Shown: positions 1 through 7,686, counted from the first letter of the stretch. The stretch is 9,990 nucleotides of DNA from WHSM01 sp050701635 (GCA_050701635.1 JBOGDF010000209.1:1-9990); one strand, 5' to 3'. Notes: generated from the letters alone by a model not told the origin. Translations and numbers: made by a program.

Positions 1-1
1 C

Positions 2-556
2 GGGGAGAGCGCGCACGGCCAGCCGCCCGCGAGCCCCGCCCGGCCCACCATGACGGAGCGGGCGGCGCCGGCGCAGTCCCGTACCGCCTCGCCGAGCCGG
101 GCCGCCTCGCCCACGCCGTCACCGTCCCGGACCACTCCCGGCCCCGCAAAGACCACCGGAAACAGCGACGTGGAGGACGAGGTGGTACGGCTGGCCAACC
201 GGGAGCGCGCCGATGCCGGCTGCAGGCCGCTGGCGTCGGAGGGCCGGCTGCATCAGGCGGCGCTGGCGCACGCCCGCGACATGGCGCGGCGGAACTTCTT
301 CGACCACACCAACCCGGACGGCGAGGACGCCGGCGACCGGATCGACCGTACCGGGTACGCGTGGCGGGGCTGGGGCGAGAACATCGCCGCCGGTCAGCAG
401 AGCGCCGAGGACGTGATGCGCTCCTGGATGAACAGCCAGGGGCACCGCGACAACATCCTGAACTGCGGGTACGCCGAGATCGGGGTCGCGATGGTGACCG
501 ACGACGACGGTCGCAGCCCGCTCTGGGTCCAGGTCTTCGCCACCCCCGCCGACTGA
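2..556 (+). CDS. CAP/SCP-domain secreted protein (YkwD-like), 5' end outside window
   Basis: This is the C-terminal part of an extracellular CAP (SCP/PR-1) domain protein. Numbered from the ATG at 50, a Ser/Pro/Thr-rich linker (residues 1-40) is followed by one CAP domain (about 42-168). Family marks seen are FFDHTNPDG (His86), GWGEN (Glu110), SQGHRDNILN (His132), Glu143 in YAEIG, and the closing WVQVFATP. These His and Glu residues form the usual CAP cavity. Cys58 and Cys139 are placed to form the conserved disulfide. The frame stays open upstream of 50 to the window edge, still Pro/Ser/Ala-rich, and the ATG at 50 has no ribosome binding site, so the real start with signal peptide or membrane anchor probably lies before the window. 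Bacterial CAP proteins are mostly of unknown biochemical function. The domain call is firm; the role is unknown. Confidence 0.88.
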   Translation, partial: GESAHGQPPASPARPTMTERAAPAQSRTASPSRAASPTPSPSRTTPGPAKTTGNSDVEDEVVRLANRERADAGCRPLASEGRLHQAALAHARDMARRNFFDHTNPDGEDAGDRIDRTGYAWRGWGENIAAGQQSAEDVMRSWMNSQGHRDNILNCGYAEIGVAMVTDDDGRSPLWVQVFATPAD

Positions 557-621
557 GCGAGTCGACACGCCGCGGCGTTCGGACGATCATTGTTCAGTCC
601 CGTTGCAGGCAGGAGGACCGC

Positions 622-975
622 ATGCGCGCCAGACGTATCACGGCCAACCTTCGCGTGGCTGACATCGAGACGGCGAAGAGCTTCTACACCGACTACCTCG
701 GGCTGACCACCGAGGAGTTCAACATGGGATGGGTGGCCCGCTACACCTCTCCCGAGACCGGGACGAACGTCCAGCTCGTCACGCGCGACGCCAGCTCACC
801 CGAAGACTCGGTCATCTCCGTCCACACCGATGACGTCGACGCTGCCTATGAAGAAGCTCGGAAACTCGGCTACCAGATCGTGCACCCGCTGACGACAGAG
901 CCGTGGGGTGTGCGCCGGTTCCTCGTACGAGCACCCGACGGCAACGTCGTCAACATCGTGCTGCATCGGGACTGA
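622..975 (+). CDS. VOC-fold (glyoxalase/bleomycin-resistance family) protein
   Basis: This 117-residue protein belongs to the vicinal oxygen chelate superfamily. Two beta-alpha-beta-beta-beta modules are visible: the first has DIETAKSFYTDYLGL (about 14-28), the second VHTDDVDAAYEEARKLG (about 67-83) and the strand-forming RAPDGNVVNIVLH near the end. The positions that usually carry metal ligands are not clearly kept: the first strand reads ITANLRV rather than starting with His, and the last strand lacks the common Glu. A ligand-binding protein is therefore as likely as an enzyme. The start is supported by AGGAGG at 611-616, 5 nt before the ATG. By hand count 21 of 117 codons end in A or T (for example GCT, TAT, GAA, AAA), clearly more than in the flanking genes, which may mean recent transfer. 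No functional partner is visible; the gene converges on the FadR-type regulator. The substrate is unknown. Confidence 0.87.
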   Translation: MRARRITANLRVADIETAKSFYTDYLGLTTEEFNMGWVARYTSPETGTNVQLVTRDASSPEDSVISVHTDDVDAAYEEARKLGYQIVHPLTTEPWGVRRFLVRAPDGNVVNIVLHRD

Positions 976-1052
976 TCTCGAGCGCCACCCGGGGCTAGGT
1001 GTGACCCACGGACCAGCTCCACAATGGACCCGGGCGCCATCGATACGGCCCG

Positions 1053-1790
1053 TCAGGTGAGGAAGCCGCGGAGCAGGGCGGCGGTGCCGGCGAGGTGTTC
1101 GGCCATCGCCTCGCGCGCCGCCGCTGCGTTCCCGTCGAGGATCGCGGTCACGATCGCGGCGTGCTGCTGGTTGGAGTGTTCGATGTTCGGCGCCAGCAGC
1201 GGGATCGCGTCGAGCAGCTCGTTCACCCGCATCCGTACGTCGGCGACCGCCGAGGTGAGCGACGCCGAGTGGGTGAGCTCGGCGATCGCGAGGTGCAGCC
1301 GGGAGTCGGCGCGCCGGTAGGCCGTCAGCTCGGTGGCGCTGGTCTCCTCGAGGTGTGCGGTGAGGTAGCGGCGTTCGTCGTCGGTCAGCTCGCGGCCGGC
1401 GGCGGCCGCGGCGGCGCCGGTCTCCAGTACGTCGCGGAACGTCAGCGCGTCGTCGAGGCTCTGCCCCAGCTCCCGGGCGAGCTGCCGCAGCTTGGTACGC
1501 CGTGGCCGGGGCAGCTTCTCGTTGACGAAGGTACCGCCGTACCGGCCGCGGCGGGACTCCACGTACCCGGCCTGCTGCAGGGCGCGGATCGCCTCCCGCA
1601 GCGTGACCCGGCTGACCCCGAGCCGGGCGGCGAGGTCGCGCTCGGCGGGGAGCCGGTCGCCGGGGGCGACCACCCCGAGTTTGATCGCCTGCAGCAGGCG
1701 TTCCACCGCCTCCTCGAACGCGTTGCCGGCCCGGACGGGGCGGAACACCGCCTCGTCGGCCCGGCTCAGCAGTGGAACCACGTCGGCCAT
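1053..1790 (-). CDS. FadR-type (GntR/FCD) transcriptional regulator
   Basis: This is a 245-residue DNA-binding regulator of the GntR superfamily, FadR/FCD subgroup. Residues about 20-90 form the winged helix-turn-helix, with GDRLPAERDLAARLGVSR (44-61), TLREAIRALQQAGYVE (63-78) and the wing RRGRYGGTFV. Residues about 115-240 form the all-helical FCD effector domain; Asp162, His166, His210 and His232 match the Asp/His metal set of FCD proteins that bind carboxylate ligands. It is the last gene of the six-gene operon, starting 10 nt after the SDR stop. No good Shine-Dalgarno precedes the ATG at 1790, nor the in-frame GTG at 1799, so translation probably depends on coupling. By position it likely controls its own operon through the inverted repeats at 7670-7686, with a pathway intermediate as effector. 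That target and effector are inference; the family call is firm. Confidence 0.93.
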   Translation of the reverse strand: MADVVPLLSRADEAVFRPVRAGNAFEEAVERLLQAIKLGVVAPGDRLPAERDLAARLGVSRVTLREAIRALQQAGYVESRRGRYGGTFVNEKLPRPRRTKLRQLARELGQSLDDALTFRDVLETGAAAAAAGRELTDDERRYLTAHLEETSATELTAYRRADSRLHLAIAELTHSASLTSAVADVRMRVNELLDAIPLLAPNIEHSNQQHAAIVTAILDGNAAAAREAMAEHLAGTAALLRGFLT

Positions 1791-1800
1791 GACCGTCACG

Positions 1801-2565
1801 CTACAGCGGGGTGACGTACGCCCCGGAGATACCGCCGTCGACCAGGAACGTCGACGCGGTGATGAACGACGAGTCGTCGCTGGCGAGGAACGCCACGGCG
1901 GCGGCGATCTCGTCCGGCTCGGCGAACCGTCCCATCGGTACGTGTACCAGCCGCCGCGCCGCCTTCTCGGGATCGGTGGCGAACAGCTCCTGCAGCAGCG
2001 GCGTACTGACCGGGCCGGGGCAGAGCGCGTTGACCCGGATCCCTTCCCGGGCGAACTGCACGCCCAGCTCCCGCGACATCGCCAGCACCCCACCCTTGGA
2101 GGCGCTGTACGAGATCTGCGAGGTGGCGGCACCCATCACCGCGACGAACGAGGCGGTGTTGATGATCGAGCCCTTGCCCTGCCGGCGCATGTGCGGGATG
2201 GCGTACTTGCAGCACAGGAACACCGAGGTGAGGTTGACCTGCTGCACCCGCTGCCAGGCCTCCAGGCCGGTGTCGAGGATGGAGTCGTCCTCGGGCGGCG
2301 AGATGCCCGCGTTGTTGAACGCGATGTCGACCGAGCCGTGGGCCGCCGCCACCGTGTCGAACAGGTCGCGAACCGCCGCCTCATCGGTCACGTCGCAGGT
2401 GATCGCGTCGCCCTTGAGCTCCTCGGCGAGCGCGTCGATGGCTTCCGTGTTCAGGTCCACCGCAACGACAAATGCGCCCTCCTGGGCGAACCGCCGTGCG
2501 GTGGCGAGGCCGATCCCGCTGGCCGCGCCGGTCACCACGGCGACCCGGTCCTGCAGACGCTGCAT
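1801..2565 (-). CDS. SDR-family NAD(P)-dependent alcohol dehydrogenase (FabG-like)
   Basis: This is a classical short-chain dehydrogenase/reductase of 254 residues, the normal length. Seen in order: cofactor motif TGAASGIG (12-19); Asp37 at the end of beta-2, which favours NAD over NADP; NNAG (84-87); Asn111; catalytic Ser139, Tyr153 and Lys157 in the YSASK motif; and the PG loop after strand 6 (LCPGPVSTP). Annotation tools would call it 3-oxoacyl-ACP reductase, but nothing around it concerns fatty acids. It sits between an aldehyde dehydrogenase and the operon's regulator, in a gamma-glutamylation pathway lacking an amine oxidase. Oxidation of a hydroxyl group on the gamma-glutamylated substrate to an aldehyde, which the ALDH would then take, is the most economical role (inference). 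The ATG at 2565 lies 2 nt after the ALDH stop, with GGAGG at 2572-2576 at good spacing; an in-frame GTG at 2571 is too close to that site. Confidence 0.93.
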   Translation of the reverse strand: MQRLQDRVAVVTGAASGIGLATARRFAQEGAFVVAVDLNTEAIDALAEELKGDAITCDVTDEAAVRDLFDTVAAAHGSVDIAFNNAGISPPEDDSILDTGLEAWQRVQQVNLTSVFLCCKYAIPHMRRQGKGSIINTASFVAVMGAATSQISYSASKGGVLAMSRELGVQFAREGIRVNALCPGPVSTPLLQELFATDPEKAARRLVHVPMGRFAEPDEIAAAVAFLASDDSSFITASTFLVDGGISGAYVTPL

Positions 2566-2567
2566 GT

Positions 2568-3929
2568 TCACTCCTCCGTACTGATGAAGACGTTCTTGAC
2601 CTCGGTGAACGCGTCCAGCGCGTCCGGCCCCAGCTCCCGGCCCAGGCCGGACTGCTTGAACCCGCCGAACGGGGTGGCGTACCGCACCGAGCTGTGCGAG
2701 TTGACCGACAGGTTGCCGGCTTCGACGGCGCGGCTGACCCGGATCGCGCGGCCCACGTCCCGGGTCCAGATCGACCCCGAGAGTCCATAAGGCGTGTCGT
2801 TGGCGAGCCTGATGGCGTCCGCCTCGTCGTCGAACGGCTGCACGGTGACCACCGGTCCGAATATCTCCTCGGTGACCGCCCGGTCGGTGGCCGACACCGG
2901 CGCCAGCACCGTCGGCGGGAACCAGAAACCCGGCCCGTCGGGGCACGCGCCGCGGAACGCCACCGGAGCGTCGTCAGGGACAAAAGATGCGACGTGGGTA
3001 CGCTGCGCCGCGCTGATCAGCGGCCCCATCTCCGAGCTCTCGAGCCGCGGGTCGCCCACGTTGACGCCGTGCACCGCCGGCTCCAGCAGCTCCATGAACC
3101 GGTCGTACACGCTGCGCTGCACCAGGATCCGGGAACGCGCACAGCAGTCCTGCCCCGCGTTGTCGAAAACCCCGTACGGCGCCGCTGCCGCGGCCTTCTC
3201 CAGGTCGGCGTCGGCGAAGACGACGTTCGCGCTCTTGCCGCCCAGCTCGAGGGTCACCCGCTTCACCTGCGACGCACACTGCGCCATGATCCGGGTCCCC
3301 ACCTCGGTCGAGCCCGTGAAGCAGATCTTCCGTACGGCGGGGTGCTCCACGAACCGCTGCCCGACCACGGAGCCCTTGCCGGGGATCACGGTGAACACAC
3401 CGTCGGGGAGCCCGGCGTCGCGCGCCAGCTCGCCGAGCCGGATCGCGGTGAGCGGCGTCAGCTCCGCCGGCTTGAGTACGACGGTGTTGCCGGCGGCGAG
3501 CGCGGGGGCGAAGCCCCAGGCGGCGATCGGCATCGGGAAGTTCCACGGCACGATCACGCCGACCACGCCGAGCGGCTCCCGGAACGTCACGTCGAGCCCG
3601 CCCGCGACCGGGATCTGGCGTCCGTTGAGCCGCTCCGGGGCCGCCGCGTAGTAGTGCAGGACATCGCGTACGTTGCCGGCTTCCCAACGGGCGTTGCCGA
3701 TGGTGTGGCCGGCGTTGGCGACCTCGAGCTCCGCCAGCTCTTCCAGATGCGCGTCGACCAGCTCGGCGTACCGGCGGAGCAGCCGGGCCCGGTCCGCCGG
3801 CACCACCGCGCGCCACGCCGGGTACGCCGCCTGCGCCCGCGCGATCGCCTGGTCGGTCTCCTCGGCGGTGGCGAGCGCGATCGTCGCCACCACCTGCTCG
3901 GTCGCCGGATTGACGACATCGTGCTTCAT
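2568..3929 (-). CDS. NAD(P)-dependent aldehyde dehydrogenase
   Basis: This is a 453-residue aldehyde dehydrogenase superfamily enzyme that oxidises an aldehyde to its carboxylate. Catalytic marks are complete: PWNF with oxyanion Asn130, VLKPAE with cofactor-binding Lys153, FTGSTEVG (204-211) of the nucleotide site, general base Glu228 in LELGGK, nucleophile Cys262 in NAGQDCC, and EEIFGPV with Glu355 that orients the nicotinamide ribose. The protein is somewhat shorter than the usual 475-495 residues, mainly because the N-terminal arm is short and the region after SAAQRTHVASF is compact; no active-site element is lost. It starts with an ATGA overlap on the hydrolase stop (3926-3929) and ends 2 nt before the SDR. 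In this operon the substrate is probably a gamma-glutamylated aldehyde, as for PuuC in putrescine breakdown. The exact substrate cannot be read from sequence. Confidence 0.94.
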   Translation of the reverse strand: MKHDVVNPATEQVVATIALATAEETDQAIARAQAAYPAWRAVVPADRARLLRRYAELVDAHLEELAELEVANAGHTIGNARWEAGNVRDVLHYYAAAPERLNGRQIPVAGGLDVTFREPLGVVGVIVPWNFPMPIAAWGFAPALAAGNTVVLKPAELTPLTAIRLGELARDAGLPDGVFTVIPGKGSVVGQRFVEHPAVRKICFTGSTEVGTRIMAQCASQVKRVTLELGGKSANVVFADADLEKAAAAAPYGVFDNAGQDCCARSRILVQRSVYDRFMELLEPAVHGVNVGDPRLESSEMGPLISAAQRTHVASFVPDDAPVAFRGACPDGPGFWFPPTVLAPVSATDRAVTEEIFGPVVTVQPFDDEADAIRLANDTPYGLSGSIWTRDVGRAIRVSRAVEAGNLSVNSHSSVRYATPFGGFKQSGLGRELGPDALDAFTEVKNVFISTEE

Positions 3930-4630
3930 CGCTGTGCCAACTCCTTCTCGGCGGCCTCGACCAGGGCGCGGAACAGTCTCACGTCGGTCCCCTCCTCGGG
4001 GTGCCACTGCACGCCGATCACGAACGGGTGGTTGCGATGCTCGATCGCCTCGACCGTCTCGTCGGCCGCCCACGCGGACGGGAGCAGGTCGGCGCCGAGG
4101 CGGCGTACCCCCTGATGGTGGTAGCAGGGCACGGACAGTGCGGTGCCGATGATGCGTGCCAGGCGACTGGCCGGGCGCACCTTCACCTCGGAGCGGCCGA
4201 ACCGGGCGGGCGCCGGCTGGTGCGCGGTGTGGCCGAGCGCGTCGGGCAGGTGCTGGATCAGCGTGCCGCCGAGCGCGACGTTGAGCAGCTGCATGCCGCG
4301 GCACACCCCGAGCACCGGCGTGCCGGCGTCCAGCGCGGCCCGCAGCAGGGCAACCTCGGCGGCGTCCCGCTCCGGGTGGGTCGGCCCGGTCCGTGGATCC
4401 CGCTCGGCGCCGTAGCTCGCGGGGTCGACGTCGGCGCCGCCGGCGAGCACCAGCGCATCGACGGCGCCGATCGCCTCCGCCGCGCCCGGGGTCGGCGGCA
4501 GCAGCACCGGGATGCCGCCCGCTGCCGCGACCACGTCGACGTAGGTACGCGGCAGCAGCGCCGCCGGCCGCGACCACACGCCCCAGCGGGCCTCCTCGGC
4601 GTAGGTCGTGACCCCGATGACGGGCCTCAT
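3926..4630 (-). CDS. Gamma-glutamyl amide hydrolase, peptidase C26 (PuuD-like)
   Basis: This 234-residue enzyme has the class I glutamine-amidotransferase fold of peptidase family C26, like E. coli PuuD, which splits gamma-glutamyl-GABA into glutamate and GABA. The triad is clear: nucleophile Cys110 in the elbow GVCRGMQ, His210 and Glu212 in QWHPE. LAGGADVDPASYG (62-74) and HHQGV (171-175) are also typical of this family. It most likely removes the glutamyl group in the last step of the pathway, returning glutamate for another round. The start is fixed by the ATGA overlap with the ligase stop (4627-4630), and the gene ends in another ATGA overlap with the ALDH, so translation of the three is probably coupled. 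The family assignment is firm. The acyl-amide it cleaves depends on what the ligase accepts; gamma-glutamyl-GABA and gamma-glutamylglycine are both possible. Confidence 0.92.
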   Translation of the reverse strand: MRPVIGVTTYAEEARWGVWSRPAALLPRTYVDVVAAAGGIPVLLPPTPGAAEAIGAVDALVLAGGADVDPASYGAERDPRTGPTHPERDAAEVALLRAALDAGTPVLGVCRGMQLLNVALGGTLIQHLPDALGHTAHQPAPARFGRSEVKVRPASRLARIIGTALSVPCYHHQGVRRLGADLLPSAWAADETVEAIEHRNHPFVIGVQWHPEEGTDVRLFRALVEAAEKELAQR

Positions 4631-5991
4631 AGCCGTTCGAACCCCCGCTGCCGCTCCCAGTCGGTGACGGCGGCGCCGAACGCCTCGATCTCGACCCGGG
4701 CGGCGTTCAGGTAGTGCTCCATGACGTCCTCGCCGAGCGCCGCCCGCGCCACCTTGCTCTCGGCGAACAGCCGCGCCGCCTCGTTCAACGTGGTCGGCAC
4801 CCGGGGCTTGTCCGCGTGGTACGCGTTGCCGGTGTACGCCGGCTCCAGCGCCAGCTCGTGCTCGATGCCGTACAGGCCGGCGGCGATCATCCCGGCGATC
4901 GCGAGGTACGGATTCACGTCCCCGCCGGGGACCCGGTTCTCCACCCGCAGCCCGTGACCGTGTCCCACCACCCGCATGGCGCAGGTGCGGTTGTCCGGCC
5001 CCCACGCGACCGCGGTCGGCGCGAAGCTCCCCGCCTGGAACCGCTTGTACGAGTTGATGTTCGGCGCGAACAGCAGCGTCAGCTCCTGTAGGCACGCGAG
5101 CTGCCCGGCGACGAAGTGCTCCATCAGCGCCGAGAAGCCGTGCTCGCGGTCGCCGGCCATCACCGCGTCGCCGCCGGTGGAGCGCAGGCTCAGATGGATG
5201 TGGCAGGAGTTGCCTTCCCGCTGGTCGTACTTCGCCATGAAGGTCAGGCTCATCCCCTGTTCGGCGGCGATCTCCTTCGCGCCGTTCTTGTAGATCACGT
5301 GGTTGTCGCAGGTGGTGAGCGCGTCGGCGTACCGGAAGGCGATCTCGTGCTGGCCGAGGTTGCACTCGCCCTTCGCCGACTCGACGTACAGACCGGCGCC
5401 GGTCATCGCGTTGCGGATCCGCCGCAGCAGCGGCTCCACCCGGGCGGTGCCGAGCAGCGAGTAGTCGACGTTGTAGTCGTTCGCCGGCTGCAGCTCCCGG
5501 TAGCCGCTGCGCCAGGCTGCCTCGTAGCTGTCCTTGAAGAGCATGAATTCAAGTTCTGTCCCGGCGTACGCCGTCAGCCCGCGCTCGGCGAGCCGGTCGA
5601 GCTGGCGCCGCAGCACCTGCCGGGGCGCCGGGGGGACGGGCGAGCCGTCCTCCCAGCGCACGTCGGCGTGCAGCATCGCGGTGCCCGGCTGCCACGGCAC
5701 CAGCCGCAGCGTGTCCAGATCCGGCGCCAGTACGAAGTCGCCGTACCCCTGGTCCCAGGAGGAGATCGCGTACCCGTCGACGGTGTTCATGTCGACGTCC
5801 ACCGCGAGCAGGTAGTTGCACGCGTCCGCACCGTGGGCGAGCACCTCTTCCAGGAAGTACTCAGCGGACAGCCGCTTGCCCTGCAGCCGGCCCTGCATGT
5901 CGGTCAGGGCGAGCAGGACGGTGTCGATCTGGCCGTCGTCGATCAACGTACGCAGCTGTTCGACCGTGAGCATTCCGTCTGAGTGCCGCAC
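4627..5991 (-). CDS. GlnA-like gamma-glutamyl-amine ligase (type I glutamine synthetase fold)
   Basis: This 454-residue enzyme has the glutamine synthetase I fold but is very probably an ATP-dependent gamma-glutamyl-amine ligase, joining glutamate to an amine as PuuA, IpuC or Streptomyces GlnA3/GlnA4 do. The ATP, metal and glutamate sites are kept: TELEF (Glu146, Glu148), GECNLGQHE (Glu209, Glu216), NSCHIHLSL (His264, His266), NSYKR (Arg317), NR at 334-335, and ENR (Glu351, Arg353). Two ammonium-site elements are gone: the DGSS stretch with Asp50 is replaced by ISSWDQGYGD, and the flap Glu327 (PGYEAP in true GS) is Phe323 in AGSFAP. The NLYDLP adenylylation site is also missing. The GTG start at 5991 follows GAGGAGGG (5998-6005) at ideal spacing; the ATG at 5973 is an alternative. 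The gene begins 21 nt after the permease and overlaps the hydrolase by ATGA. The amine substrate is not readable from sequence. Confidence 0.92.
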   Translation of the reverse strand: MRHSDGMLTVEQLRTLIDDGQIDTVLLALTDMQGRLQGKRLSAEYFLEEVLAHGADACNYLLAVDVDMNTVDGYAISSWDQGYGDFVLAPDLDTLRLVPWQPGTAMLHADVRWEDGSPVPPAPRQVLRRQLDRLAERGLTAYAGTELEFMLFKDSYEAAWRSGYRELQPANDYNVDYSLLGTARVEPLLRRIRNAMTGAGLYVESAKGECNLGQHEIAFRYADALTTCDNHVIYKNGAKEIAAEQGMSLTFMAKYDQREGNSCHIHLSLRSTGGDAVMAGDREHGFSALMEHFVAGQLACLQELTLLFAPNINSYKRFQAGSFAPTAVAWGPDNRTCAMRVVGHGHGLRVENRVPGGDVNPYLAIAGMIAAGLYGIEHELALEPAYTGNAYHADKPRVPTTLNEAARLFAESKVARAALGEDVMEHYLNAARVEIEAFGAAVTDWERQRGFERL

Positions 5992-6012
5992 CGGGTTCCC
6001 TCCTCGGGATTG

Positions 6013-7563
6013 TCAGATGGACTCGAGGTCGCGTTCGATCGCGGCCAGCTCCTCGGCGCTGCCCTGCACCTTCGGGCCCTTGAACCAGTGTCGCGCCGAA
6101 ACCAGCCACCAGATGCCGGCGAAGCCGAGCACCACCAGCACCGCGACCGGGGTGTAGTTGAAAGTGGTCGCGTCGACCGGGCTCACCTGCGGCAACATGA
6201 ACAGCACGGTGATGAAGGCGACCCAGGCCACCGCGACGATCCCGATCGGCCGGCTCCACCGGCCCAGGTGCCACGGCCCGCGCTTGAAGTTCTCGCCCTG
6301 GGCGAGCCGCAGCATCGTCGGCATCACGTACGCGATGTAGAGGCCGATCACCGCGATCGACGTCACCGCCGCGTACGCCGTGGTGTTCCACAGGTACGGC
6401 AGCCCGAGCAGGAACGCCCCGCCGGCGGCGAGCCAGATCGCGTTGGTGGGCGTACGGGTCCGCTTGTTGACCTTGTGCCAGAAGCTCGAGCCGGGCAGCG
6501 CGCCGTCGCGGGAGAACGCGTAGATCATCCGGGAGTTCGCGGTCACCGAGGACATGCCGCAGAAGAACTGCGCCCCGACCACGATCACCAGCAGCGCCTT
6601 GCCGACGGTGAGCCCGACCGCGTCGATGAAGATCTGCGCCGGCGGTACGCCGGTCTCGCTGCCGAGCGCCCGGTCGTAGTCCTGGATCGCGAAGGTCAGC
6701 CCGATCAGCAGCACCCAGCCGGCGATCAACGACACCACGATCGACATCACGATCCCTTGTGGACCGGTGCGGTCGGCGGCGTGGGTCTCCTCCGTCATGT
6801 GCGCGGAGGCGTCGTACCCGGTGAAGGTGTACTGCGCGAGCAGCAGCCCGAGCATCGCGACGTACAGGGTGGAGCTCCAGCCGGTGTTGTTGACGAACTT
6901 GGTGAACACGAACTCCGCCGACTGGTGGTTGTCCGGCAGGATCGCGAGCACACCGACGATGATCCCCACACCGGCGATGTGCCACCACACGCTGATGTCG
7001 TTGAGCAGCGCCACCAGCCGTACGCCGAAGGTGTTCAGCAGCCCGTGCAGCACCAGGATCACGCCGAACAGCGTGATGGTGTGGCCGGGGGTGGCGGCGT
7101 ACCCGAACTGCAGGTCGAGCAGCGCGTTGAGGAAGAACGCGGCGCCGAAGTCGATGCCGGCGGTGACCGCGACCTGGCCCAGGAAGTTGAACCAGCCGGT
7201 GAACCAGGACCACGCCGGTCCGTGGCGGGGTGCGAGTTTCGCGGCCCAGTAGTAGAGGCCGCCGGCGGTCGGGAAGCTGGAGCAGACCTCGGCCATCGCC
7301 AGACCTACGAACAGCGTCATCAGGCCCACGATGGGCCAGCCCCATACGATCACCGCCGGCCCGCCGGTGTTCATGCCGAACGCGTACAGGGTGAGGCAGC
7401 CGGACAGGATCGAGATGATGGTGAACGAGACCGCGAAGTTCGAAAAGCCGGACATGTTGCGGGAGAGCTCCTGGGCGTACCCCAGTTCGTGCAGTCGTTT
7501 CTCGTCGCGGGTGAGCTGCGCCGAAGCCGATGCGGCGCGTTCGGTGCTGTCTTCGACGGACAC
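6013..7563 (-). CDS. APC-superfamily amino acid/amine permease
   Basis: This is a 516-residue integral membrane transporter of the amino acid-polyamine-organocation superfamily, most like the amino acid/choline transporter (ACT) group that includes GABA, choline and ethanolamine carriers. The hydrophilic N-terminus (1-37) leads into the first helix with GFSNFAVSF (39-47), the broken-helix substrate region. The signature AEVCSSFPTAGGLYYW (91-106) follows, and about twelve hydrophobic segments can be traced to a charged C-terminal tail. It is the first gene of the operon and presumably imports the amine that the downstream ligase modifies. The GTG start at 7563 has GGAGGAGG 5 nt upstream. The promoter and candidate operator are about 110-150 nt further upstream. 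The family is firm; the substrate is inferred only from context. Confidence 0.92.
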   Translation of the reverse strand: MSVEDSTERAASASAQLTRDEKRLHELGYAQELSRNMSGFSNFAVSFTIISILSGCLTLYAFGMNTGGPAVIVWGWPIVGLMTLFVGLAMAEVCSSFPTAGGLYYWAAKLAPRHGPAWSWFTGWFNFLGQVAVTAGIDFGAAFFLNALLDLQFGYAATPGHTITLFGVILVLHGLLNTFGVRLVALLNDISVWWHIAGVGIIVGVLAILPDNHQSAEFVFTKFVNNTGWSSTLYVAMLGLLLAQYTFTGYDASAHMTEETHAADRTGPQGIVMSIVVSLIAGWVLLIGLTFAIQDYDRALGSETGVPPAQIFIDAVGLTVGKALLVIVVGAQFFCGMSSVTANSRMIYAFSRDGALPGSSFWHKVNKRTRTPTNAIWLAAGGAFLLGLPYLWNTTAYAAVTSIAVIGLYIAYVMPTMLRLAQGENFKRGPWHLGRWSRPIGIVAVAWVAFITVLFMLPQVSPVDATTFNYTPVAVLVVLGFAGIWWLVSARHWFKGPKVQGSAEELAAIERDLESI

Positions 7564-7669
7564 GAGGTCCTCCTCCGGTCGAACCTGGGGCGAAGGTCGA
7601 AGGCGCGGCTTCCCGCTGTGCAGCGGCCCCGGGGCGCGCCGCCCTCGCTCGAGTTCATTGGGCTATGGA

Positions 7670-7686
7670 TGGTCCATTGACCAATG
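7670..7686. promoter_or_regulatory. Candidate FadR-type operator (overlapping inverted repeats)
   Basis: Two inverted repeats overlap here. One has arms TGGTC and GACCA around a 4-nt centre (7670-7683); the other has arms CATTG and CAATG around AC (7675-7686). The TGGT...ACCA pattern resembles sites bound by FadR-subfamily regulators, though their usual spacer is shorter (as in TGGTNNNACCA). The site lies directly downstream of the proposed -10 box, over the expected transcription start, which suits repression. The operon ends with a FadR-type gene, so autoregulation is the simplest reading. This is inference from position and symmetry. Confidence 0.5.

Noticed and set aside
567..578. Perfect 12-bp palindrome ACGCCGCGGCGT between the CAP and VOC genes
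   Set aside because: It has no loop, no T-run and no promoter-like context; GC-rich palindromes of this size arise easily here.
982..1037. Imperfect inverted repeat (GCGCC..CGGG with CCCG-GGCGC) between the converging VOC and regulator genes, as a bidirectional terminator
   Set aside because: The 9-bp stem has a 3-nt bulge and a loop of about 35 nt with no T-run; too weak to call.
1801..2565. Fatty-acid synthesis role (FabG) for the SDR
   Set aside because: The family resemblance is generic; the Asp37 cofactor residue favours NAD, and all neighbours belong to amine breakdown.
1053..7563. Labelling the operon as the standard putrescine Puu pathway
   Set aside because: Ligase, ALDH and hydrolase match, but the oxidase step (PuuB) has no counterpart, and an SDR takes its place, so the substrate should stay open.
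5983..7680. A long plus-strand open frame antisense to the permease and the start of the ligase
   Set aside because: Its translation is Arg/His/Asp/Gln-rich with no domain, and it mirrors the opposite strand of two clear genes; such frames are usual in GC-rich DNA.
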